Below are positions 1-6,640 of a stretch of DNA of 64,000 bases, in pieces. The number at the start of each line of letters is the position of its first letter. The stretch's first letter is position 1. The notes beneath the pieces are model-generated. The model did no database searches. It saw nothing but the letters and a program-made list of their open reading frames with translations, and was not told where the DNA came from. The position numbers were made by a program, and so were the translations under genes. Source of the DNA: DATJPR01 sp963752915 (lineage in GTDB: Bacteria > Bacteroidota > Ignavibacteria > UBA10030 > UBA6906); contig CAVVZZ010000010.1 of assembly GCA_963752915.1 (NCBI GenBank), positions 62,001 through 126,000 of the forward strand. Reading direction: 5' to 3'.

Positions 1-118
1 TGATGAAATGACCCACCATGCATCCAAACTTGAACTTTTCCGCACTTTCGTGTATCTTCACTGCACGATTTTCATGGGAATGCCCGGGGGGGCCCTTTCA
101 AAATCTTCGAATCCAAAA

Positions 119-341
119 GCGAAAAGTAAAATCTAAAATCTAAAATCTAAAATTTAAAATTTCCAATTTAGAGCGATGAGGATGCCCAATCCCCTGTTGC
201 CGGACGTTTCATCACCAAAATTTAAATTTTAAAATCTAAAATTTAAAATTTCCAACTTAGAGCGATGAGGATGCCCAATCCCCTGTCGCCGGACGTTTCA
301 TCACCAAAATTTAAAATTTAAAATCTAAAATTTAAAATTTC
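119..341. repeat. 89-bp tandem repeat with A/T-rich spacer words
   Basis: Two nearly identical 89-bp units can be aligned from about 141-229 and 230-318, followed by a partial third that diverges after 341. Each unit has an A/T part built from TAAAATCT/AAATTTAAAATT words and a mixed part starting TTCCAATTTAGAGCGATGAG (first copy at 161; second copy at 250 with one change, TTCCAACTTA). The mixed parts differ at only a few positions. Additional TAAAATC words precede the first unit from about 126. No open frame is convincing here. The preceding 118 bases hold no gene; a TTGAAC (30-35) and TATCTT (53-58) pair with 17-bp spacing could be a promoter but has no obvious product. Confidence 0.85.
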
Positions 342-345
342 TCAT

Positions 346-419
346 GCGGGGCTAGTTGATCGGTCCAACGCGAGCTTCCCAAGCTTGAAAGACGGGTTCG
401 ACCCCCGTGCCCCGCTCCA
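346..419 (+). tRNA. tRNA-Gly (anticodon CCC)
   Basis: A full cloverleaf can be drawn. The acceptor stem GCGGGGC (346-352) pairs perfectly with GCCCCGC (409-415). The D stem is GTTG/CAAC (355-358 with 366-369) around a 7-nt loop containing GG. The anticodon stem is CGAGC/GCTTG (371-375 with 383-387, one G-U pair) and its loop TTCCCAA places CCC at 378-380. The variable loop has 4 nt. The T stem ACGGG/CCCGT (392-396 with 404-408) carries the loop TTCGACC. The discriminator base T at 416 matches the T73 expected of bacterial tRNA-Gly. CCA (417-419) is encoded in the DNA. The gene starts 4 nt after the tandem repeat ends. Confidence 0.95.
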
Positions 420-476
420 GCACCGGCGACTTAGCGACATCCGCTAGGTCGCCCGCGTTTTACCCCTGAGCCTTCT

Positions 477-1613
477 ATGAATCACTCTCTCGCACTCGCT
501 GTCCTCGCCGCCGGCTGCGTTTTTTCTGCATTACACGGAACGGCGTCTGACAAACCCGACACCTCGCGTTTCGTTGTTGCCGCATACTGGTCCGGGCGGG
601 ATACGGAGGTGAATCGCTATCCCATCGACGAACTGACGCATATCAATTATAGCTTCGTTCGGCTTCACAACGGTCGCGTGGGGATTCGCGGAAGCAGGGA
701 CAGCGCTTCCATTGCCCGGCTCGTTGCTCTTAAGAAGACATACCCGGGGTTGAAGGTCGTGGTCTCCCTGGGGGGCTGGGGAGGATGCGAATCCTGCTCG
801 GAGGTCTTCTCGACCGATGCCGGACGGACCACCTTCGCGCTCTCCGTCAAGGCCCTTCTGGACCGGTTCGCGCTTGATGGAATCGATCTGGATTGGGAAT
901 ATCCCGCCATCGAAGGATATCCGGGACACCGGTACGCGCCGGAAGACCGGCACAACTTCACACTCCTCTTGCGGAACCTTCGGAACATCCTGGGAGAACA
1001 TCCTGAGATCACGTTCGCCGCGGGCGGTTTGCCGGAGTATCTGACGCAATCGGTTGAGTGGACGGAAGTTGCTCCGCTGGTGGATAGGATTTACCTGATG
1101 ACCTACGATCTCGTGAATGCCAACAGCACGGTTACAGGAAATCATACTCCGCTCTTTTCTACTCCGTCGCAAATCGCATCCACGGATTATGCGGTTCGGT
1201 TCCTGGATTCGATGGGCGTGCCACGACGGAAGATCGTCATCGGTGCAGCGTTCTACGCGAGGGTCTGGGGCGGCGTGTCGGACACGAACAACGGTCTGTA
1301 TCAGAACGGCAAGTTTACAGATTACATTAGTTACAGGGATTTGGATTCGTTCTGGAGTCACCATCCGGGCTTTCAGGCATTCTGGGACTCGGCTGCTTCC
1401 GCGCCGTATCGGTACAATCCTCTTGAAAAGCAGTTTGCGACGTTTGACAACCGTCGCTCTGTGTCGCTCAAAACAAAGTATGCTCTCGCGCACGGTCTCG
1501 GCGGGATCATGTTCTGGGAATTGCACGGCGACATGCCGCGAGGTGGCCTGCTTGACGCCATCGATTCCACGCGGAGAAGCGCGAGCACTGTCCCGGCTGA
1601 GAATATGAAGTAG
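477..1613 (+). CDS. secreted glycoside hydrolase family 18 protein (chitinase-like)
   Basis: A 378-residue protein with an N-terminal signal peptide (hydrophobic residues about 4-20). It has the GH18 barrel signatures: SLGG at about 97-100 (strand 3) and DGIDLDWE at 134-141, which supplies the DxxDxDxE catalytic motif with Glu141 as proton donor. MTYD follows near 209 and a C-terminal strand has GIMFWEL. GH18 enzymes hydrolyse beta-1,4-GlcNAc polymers (chitinase, or endo-beta-N-acetylglucosaminidase) by substrate-assisted catalysis. No carbohydrate-binding module or T9SS tail is visible, so it is probably periplasmic or secreted as a single domain. No clear ribosome-binding site precedes the ATG. 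The stop codon TAG lies inside a copy of a dispersed AGTAGGACGT-type intergenic repeat. Confidence 0.9.
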   Translation: MNHSLALAVLAAGCVFSALHGTASDKPDTSRFVVAAYWSGRDTEVNRYPIDELTHINYSFVRLHNGRVGIRGSRDSASIARLVALKKTYPGLKVVVSLGGWGGCESCSEVFSTDAGRTTFALSVKALLDRFALDGIDLDWEYPAIEGYPGHRYAPEDRHNFTLLLRNLRNILGEHPEITFAAGGLPEYLTQSVEWTEVAPLVDRIYLMTYDLVNANSTVTGNHTPLFSTPSQIASTDYAVRFLDSMGVPRRKIVIGAAFYARVWGGVSDTNNGLYQNGKFTDYISYRDLDSFWSHHPGFQAFWDSAASAPYRYNPLEKQFATFDNRRSVSLKTKYALAHGLGGIMFWELHGDMPRGGLLDAIDSTRRSASTVPAENMK

Positions 1614-1650
1614 GACGTACGAAGCAGGAAGAACGCACCTACCTCTCAAA

Positions 1651-1680
1651 GTCTCACAGTCCCAACGTCTCACAGTCCCC
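1651..1680. repeat. octameric GTCTCACA/GTCCCAAC repeat
   Basis: Four consecutive 8-bp words are visible: GTCTCACA, GTCCCAAC, GTCTCACA and GTCCCC.., in the 1614-1894 gap between the GH18 gene and the next gene. The same style of 8-bp periodicity recurs at 8729-8760. This resembles the short tandemly repeated repetitive (STRR) sequences described in cyanobacteria, but no function is implied. Confidence 0.7.
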
Positions 1681-1894
1681 TTTTCCCCTTCCCAACTGCG
1701 GGGATTCCGGCCAGAAGTGCGGGAGAGAGATGTTCCGGCACATCGACGCTCCAACCGGCAATTGAACTCGCGCAGAACGGCGAATGGAGTCTTTTTTCCG
1801 ACCATTTCTGTTCTGATGATGGCACGGGACTTGACCGTCAGTGCCACGGATTCAACATTTAAATCATCAACTTATTATTGAGGGGAGAAACACG

Positions 1895-3883
1895 ATGAGG
1901 ACAGCCTACCGAATCATTGTGCTTGCGGCAGTGATGGCCACGGCTACGGCGACCTTTGCCGCGCCGCCGGTCGTCATTCCGCCGACGCCGACCGGCCTTC
2001 AGGCGTCATTCGAGATGCAGGGATTGTATTCGTTTGTTCACCTGAAATGGGACGCGTCCATGGGGGCGTTGTTCTTCCGTGTCTATCGTTCGGTGGACGA
2101 TTCGACATCATTCACGCCGCTCACCGTGACGAATGCGCGGGCGTTTGATGATTTTCTCGTTGTTCCGGGCCATACGTATTTCTATTATGTCGTCTCGTTG
2201 GCGGCCATGGGGGGCGGGACATTGGAAAGTCCCGCAAGCGAGATGGTGAAGATCACGATCGGTCCGGGCCCGACGCGGGCGAGTGGAATCGTGGAAGGCA
2301 CTGTAACGGACAGTGTTTCCGGCATGCCTCTGCCGATGGTCCAGGTGTTCTTTTATCGTTTCCTCCCGATGTCGATGCGGCCATCGATTGCGATTTTCCC
2401 GATTCCACCGGCGGTGTGGACGGATTCGACAGGACACTACACAGCAAAGCTCGACACGGGGATGTATTTCATTCGTGCCGTCCCGTGGCGTGTGAACGAT
2501 AGTGCGATCCAGTATATTCCCGAATGGTATGATGATGCTCTGACAATCGACAAAGCGACGAAAGTCGATGTCGCCGACAGTTCAATGTTTACCGCGAACT
2601 TCGCCCTCGATCGGGTGGTTCCGATTGTGAAGGTGCACCTGAGTGGCACCGTTCGCGATTCCGCAGGGAATCCGCTGAGCCATGCGACGGTCGTCGTGCT
2701 GCGTTCCATCCAGGATATGCGTGCCGACGTCGCCGCGGGGAGCATGTCGATGCAGGACGCCGCCGGGATTGACATGGACGACCTCGGATTCGTCCGTGGC
2801 GTCGCGTGGATGGGTCAAACGGATTCGATGGGAAACTATCAGGCCACGGTCGTCTCGGGCAGGCCGTACATCGTCGAGGCGTCCAAGAAGTTCTATCAGG
2901 TGCAGTTCTTCGATATGAAGAATTCGCCGAGCGAAGCCGATATTCTGACCCTGAGCGGCGACACGACGGGAATCGATTTCAACCTCAACCTCATCCCGGT
3001 TATCAATAATAGCGTTGCAGGCATGGTGAAGGATTCCGCGGGACTCGGCGTGCAGTCACGCGTCGTCTTGTTCCCGTTGCGTCCGCAACCCGCATCGTTG
3101 TCCGTGCGGTTCACCAATACGGATTCGTCGGGCGCGTATCTCTTCAGCCATGTGCGCAGCGGGAAGTACATTGCCCTGGCAATCCCGTATGACAACTTCG
3201 CTCCGGCGTTCTACAAGGCCGGTGCGTTTGGCGTCATCCGCTGGAAGGATGCCGACACGATCACCGTGGGCGGCACTGTGACGGGCATCGACATCGGCGT
3301 GGTTCCCGTGTCGACGAACGGCGTTGTGACAGTACACGGCAGACTCATGACCGGCAATTCCGTTGCGGTCGAAGGCGCGAATGTCTTCCTGATTGATGGG
3401 CAGGGGGGTGTTGCCGGTTACGGGATGTCGGACCCCACAGGCGGGTTTAGTATTTCGATGGTTTCAGCGGGCAGCTACACCCTTGTCGCGGACAAGATGG
3501 GATACACGTCCTCGTCCACATCGGTGCCTGTGAGCGGATCGACGTACAGCGTCCCCGTATCGGATATCTCTCTGAGCCCCGATTCGCCGACGAGCGTCCC
3601 GATGCCGGTCGGCACGCCGATGTCCTATCAGCTTGACCAGAACTATCCCAACCCGTTCAACCCGACGACGGTCATCCAGTATTCGCTGCCGCAGGCGTCG
3701 AACGTCACGTTGCGGGTGTTCAACATCCTCGGTCAGGAAGTTGCGACACTGGTGAATGCAGTGGAACCAGCCGGGACATACCGGGCGGTTGTCGACGGGA
3801 AGAGTCTTGCCTCAGGTGTGTATATCTATCGCCTCCAGGCCGGATCATTTACCGACGTCAAACGAATGGTGCTGCTGAAGTAA
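1895..3883 (+). CDS. T9SS-exported multidomain surface protein (Fn3 + carboxypeptidase-regulatory-like repeats)
   Basis: The chosen ATG at 1895 is preceded by AGGGGAG (1881-1887) and opens a classic signal peptide ending near ATFAA; an in-frame GTG at 1841 would put 18 odd residues ahead of it. The 662-residue product begins with a fibronectin III-like domain (about 30-125). About four carboxypeptidase-regulatory-like beta modules follow, each starting with a GTV/GxVxDSxGxP pattern (about 130, 250, 380 and 480). It ends in a type A T9SS sorting domain (from NYPNPFNPTT to the terminal KRMVLLK). Such proteins cross the outer membrane by the Por machinery and are released or anchored after cleavage of the tail. 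No catalytic motif is seen, so an adhesive or structural role is inferred. Confidence 0.88.
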   Translation: MRTAYRIIVLAAVMATATATFAAPPVVIPPTPTGLQASFEMQGLYSFVHLKWDASMGALFFRVYRSVDDSTSFTPLTVTNARAFDDFLVVPGHTYFYYVVSLAAMGGGTLESPASEMVKITIGPGPTRASGIVEGTVTDSVSGMPLPMVQVFFYRFLPMSMRPSIAIFPIPPAVWTDSTGHYTAKLDTGMYFIRAVPWRVNDSAIQYIPEWYDDALTIDKATKVDVADSSMFTANFALDRVVPIVKVHLSGTVRDSAGNPLSHATVVVLRSIQDMRADVAAGSMSMQDAAGIDMDDLGFVRGVAWMGQTDSMGNYQATVVSGRPYIVEASKKFYQVQFFDMKNSPSEADILTLSGDTTGIDFNLNLIPVINNSVAGMVKDSAGLGVQSRVVLFPLRPQPASLSVRFTNTDSSGAYLFSHVRSGKYIALAIPYDNFAPAFYKAGAFGVIRWKDADTITVGGTVTGIDIGVVPVSTNGVVTVHGRLMTGNSVAVEGANVFLIDGQGGVAGYGMSDPTGGFSISMVSAGSYTLVADKMGYTSSSTSVPVSGSTYSVPVSDISLSPDSPTSVPMPVGTPMSYQLDQNYPNPFNPTTVIQYSLPQASNVTLRVFNILGQEVATLVNAVEPAGTYRAVVDGKSLASGVYIYRLQAGSFTDVKRMVLLK

Positions 3884-3913
3884 TCTGGGGGATGTGCTGT
3901 TGGTGGGAGAGAT

Positions 3914-3947
3914 GCAGGGCGGGTGCCGGCAACGGTGCTCGCCCTGC
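3914..3947 (+). other. GC-rich inverted repeat downstream of the T9SS gene
   Basis: GCAGGGCG (3914-3921) is the exact reverse complement of CGCCCTGC (3940-3947), separated by 18 nt. It lies 31 nt after the stop codon. There is no following T-run, so it is only a possible 3-prime-end stabiliser or factor-dependent termination site. Confidence 0.4.
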
Positions 3948-3985
3948 GGCGGTTTGGCGGGCGACCGGCAGGGCGTTGTCATGGA

Positions 3986-4070
3986 GTATGACGTATGACG
4001 TAAGTATGTAGGAAGAAAGCAATTCCTAACTCACTTGTCAGTTGTCAACTGACAATCGACAAGTGACAAT
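3986..4070. repeat. heptameric GTATGAC repeat and GACAA/TTGTC hairpin repeat
   Basis: GTATGAC is repeated at 3986-3992 and 3993-3999 and continues as GTAAGTA TGTAGGAAG. It is followed by an imperfect inverted repeat, ACTTGTCAGTTGTC (4033-4046) against GACAATCGACAAGT (4051-4064), with a 4-nt loop. Words of both kinds recur in other gaps of this window. The rest of the 3884-4156 gap holds no gene. Confidence 0.7.
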
Positions 4071-4156
4071 TGGTCTCCCCCCCAAATGGCTGATGCCAAG
4101 CCTCCTTTGCCTTTGTACATTGTATTCATTCAATACTACGCAAGGAGATACGCATC

Positions 4157-5077
4157 ATGAGTAAGGCAGAGTCACCCCTCGCGGCGTTCTCGGACGGCAT
4201 CGCGGAGCTCGTTGCCGGGATCAGCCCGTCGGTTGTTGCGGTGCAGGCGCGACGGTCGTTCTATTCCAGCGGAGTTCTCTGGAAAAGCGGCGTCGTTGTT
4301 TCATCGGCCCATACGATTCGCAGAGACGACGATATCGGTCTCACACTGGGCGACGGCAATCCGGCGAAGGGTAAATTGGTCGGGAAGGATCCCGGGACGG
4401 ACCTCGCGGTCATCGCTTTTGAACCCGCAACGGGGACTCCCGTAAGCAATGCCACAAGCGACGGCATCCGGGTCGGCGATGTGGCAATGATCGTCGGGCG
4501 ATCCCCGAATAGCGGCCCCAATGCGAGCTTCGGTATCGTCAGTGCGGTGTCAGGGCCGTGGCGGAGCTGGAGAGGTGGCCAGCTTGACCAGTACATCCGG
4601 CTCGATGCAACGCTGTTCGCCGGGTCCTCGGGCGGCGCGGTGATCGATCAGAACGGCCGGGTTCTCGGCATTGCCACCAATGCTCTCTCACGTGTTGCCG
4701 GTCTTGCAGTCCCGGCCTCGACCGTCAATCGCGTCGTTGAAGTTATCCTGAAGAAGGGTTCGGTCCCGACCGCATATCTTGGCGTCGGACTTCATCCCGT
4801 TCCGGTTCCCGAATCCCTTCAGCAAAAATTGTCGATCAAAAACTCCGAGGGGCTGATGATTCTGGCGGTCGACAGCGGTGGACCAGCGGAGTCTGCAGGG
4901 ATTTTGATCGGAGATATCGTGATCGGAGTGGAAGGCACCTCTGTCGACGACATCGAGCACGTCCAGTCGATTCTCAGTTCGGACAGGATCGGAAAGAGCA
5001 TCCGGTTCCAGCTTGTCCGCGGGGGCGAACTGAAAGACCTCACCGTGATCCCCGGTGAGCGGAGATCGACGCGATGA
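4157..5077 (+). CDS. HtrA/DegP-like trypsin-fold protease with PDZ domain, no signal peptide
   Basis: The 306-residue product has an S1C (HtrA) protease domain (about 10-200) and one PDZ domain (about 205-300). The triad can be placed at His52 (SSAH), Asp82 (GTDLAV) and Ser158 in GSSGG; GSSGG replaces the usual GNSGG but keeps the nucleophile. The sequence around His52 (VVVSSAHTI) is shorter than the normal TNxHV motif, so activity is likely but not certain. HtrA proteins degrade or refold misfolded proteins, usually in the periplasm. Here there is neither a signal peptide nor a membrane anchor, suggesting a cytoplasmic role or export by another route. The start is supported by AAGGAGA 8 nt upstream. 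The last four bases overlap the next gene. Confidence 0.85.
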   Translation: MSKAESPLAAFSDGIAELVAGISPSVVAVQARRSFYSSGVLWKSGVVVSSAHTIRRDDDIGLTLGDGNPAKGKLVGKDPGTDLAVIAFEPATGTPVSNATSDGIRVGDVAMIVGRSPNSGPNASFGIVSAVSGPWRSWRGGQLDQYIRLDATLFAGSSGGAVIDQNGRVLGIATNALSRVAGLAVPASTVNRVVEVILKKGSVPTAYLGVGLHPVPVPESLQQKLSIKNSEGLMILAVDSGGPAESAGILIGDIVIGVEGTSVDDIEHVQSILSSDRIGKSIRFQLVRGGELKDLTVIPGERRSTR

Positions 5078-5928
5078 CAGTCCCGGCAGGATTCGGTGAG
5101 GCGGTGGAGCAGTTGAGGCGGTCCACGGTGGTCATTGTGACGCGCGGGCGCGGCGGGGGATCGGGGATCGTTGTCGATGCAGGCGGCGTCATCGTGACCA
5201 ACGCCCATGTTGTCCCGGCGGCGAATGTCCAGGTGCAATTGTGGGATGGACAGACCCGCGAGGGGCGTGTGATCGCAAGTGGGGGCGGGATTGATCTTGC
5301 ACTCCTGATGATCGCCCCGGGTGGGCTGACTCCCGCCAGTCTTGCAAAAGCGGAAGCCGTTCGTCCGGGAGACTTCGTGATTGCAGTCGGGAACCCTTTT
5401 GGGTTTATTGGTGCTGTAACAACGGGCATCATAAAAGGAATCGGGACCGTTCGAGGATTGGGTAACACGGACTATCTGCAGTCCGCCATTCGACTCGCTC
5501 CGGGTAATTCGGGCGGACCGCTCGCGAATGCAGCAGGCGAAGTCATTGGCGTCAATTCGATGGTCATCGGAAGCACCGCTCTCGCAATTCCTTCCCTCGC
5601 CGTTCGGGAGTATGTGAATCGAACGAGGGTGGAGACCTCACTGGGAGTGATCGGCCGGAAGGTGCCCCTCATGCTGAACGGCACTCTACGGATCGGACTG
5701 GTCCTCCTCGAGATCCAGCGGGGGAGCAGCGCAGAAGATGCGGCGCTTCTGCCCGGCGATATCATCATGGGCGTCAACGATCAGCCGTTCCTTGCGACGA
5801 CCAATATCGACGGCATATTCAAATCCCAGGGCGAGCGGGTTTTGAAAGTTCAGTTTGTCAGGGGGGACAGAAGTCACATGCGGAATGTTACGGTCGTCTT
5901 GCACGCCCAACGGAACCGCGCAGCATGA
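5074..5928 (+). CDS. second HtrA-like protease with PDZ-like C-terminus
   Basis: A 284-residue paralogue-like protease that starts within an ATGA overlap with the upstream protease gene. The triad is complete: His45 (TNAHVV), Asp74 (GGIDLAL) and Ser146 (APGNSGGPL). A shorter C-terminal region (about 190-278) contains the LLPGDIIMGV pattern of a PDZ domain. Again there is no signal peptide or transmembrane segment. The ATGA junctions on both sides make co-translation with the neighbouring protease and the LuxR-type regulator very likely, so the three proteins probably act together. The substrate is unknown. Confidence 0.88.
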   Translation: MTVPAGFGEAVEQLRRSTVVIVTRGRGGGSGIVVDAGGVIVTNAHVVPAANVQVQLWDGQTREGRVIASGGGIDLALLMIAPGGLTPASLAKAEAVRPGDFVIAVGNPFGFIGAVTTGIIKGIGTVRGLGNTDYLQSAIRLAPGNSGGPLANAAGEVIGVNSMVIGSTALAIPSLAVREYVNRTRVETSLGVIGRKVPLMLNGTLRIGLVLLEIQRGSSAEDAALLPGDIIMGVNDQPFLATTNIDGIFKSQGERVLKVQFVRGDRSHMRNVTVVLHAQRNRAA

Positions 5929-6551
5929 TTCGCGTTCGTATCGATACCGGGCAGCCGTTCGCGAAGGCGATGGTTGCCCGACTTCTCTCCGGCGACGACA
6001 CCGTTGAGATTGTCGCGTCGTCGGAATCAGCGGAGAGCAGCGGGACCCCGGAGGGGCAATCGTCCGGGCCCGACGTGGTCATTGCGGTCCTCGATCCGGA
6101 GAGCGATTGGGAATCCGTCCTGGATCATTCGGGAGCGGCGGAAGTCTTGCTGCTTGTCGACGACCCTTCCGTGCAGGACTGGGAGGAGGCGATGCGAAGC
6201 GGTGTCCACGGGGTCCTTCCTTCGGATGTGGATCATGACACGCTCGTCGCAGCGCTCACTGCGCTTTCGATGGGACTCACGGTTTTTCCTTCCGGCATCG
6301 TTGACCAGGCCTTTCAGATGCGGAAGGCGGGATCCCCTGCAGATGGAGTCACGGAATCCCTGACGTCTCGTGAGAAAGAGGTCCTCGTGCTTCTCGCCGA
6401 AGGTCTGCCGAACAAAGTCATCGCGGAGCGTCTCGGCATCTCCGATCATACCGTCAAATTCCACGTGGCCTCAATTCTCGGCAAGCTCGGTGCATCCAGC
6501 CGGACAGAAGCAGTAACCCTGGCGATACGACTCGGGATCATCATGATCTAG
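5925..6551 (+). CDS. NarL/LuxR-family regulator with degenerate receiver domain
   Basis: The 208-residue product ends in a clear LuxR-type helix-turn-helix (about 143-205: LTSREKEVLVLLAEGLPNK, then IAERLGISDHTVKFHVASI). The N-terminal 120 residues have the alternating beta/alpha pattern of a receiver domain. The phospho-acceptor position is not convincing: the strand reads DVVIAVLDPES, and the normal N-terminal acidic pair is absent (MIRVRIDTGQPF). It may therefore respond to something other than phosphorylation, such as a protein partner. It begins inside the stop of the second protease gene (ATGA overlap), tying its expression to the two proteases. The target promoters are unknown; autoregulation of this operon is a natural guess. 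Confidence 0.85.
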   Translation: MIRVRIDTGQPFAKAMVARLLSGDDTVEIVASSESAESSGTPEGQSSGPDVVIAVLDPESDWESVLDHSGAAEVLLLVDDPSVQDWEEAMRSGVHGVLPSDVDHDTLVAALTALSMGLTVFPSGIVDQAFQMRKAGSPADGVTESLTSREKEVLVLLAEGLPNKVIAERLGISDHTVKFHVASILGKLGASSRTEAVTLAIRLGIIMI

Positions 6552-6640
6552 CCGCGCCCTCATGGGGAATCGTGTCGACTTTTTCGTACCTTCCATCGGT
6601 TGTTCTTCCTTCATCCCCTCACTCAAATGACGATACTGCC

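Noticed and set aside
141..341. CRISPR array
   Set aside because: Only two full copies, 89-bp units with no alternating unique spacers, and no cas genes.
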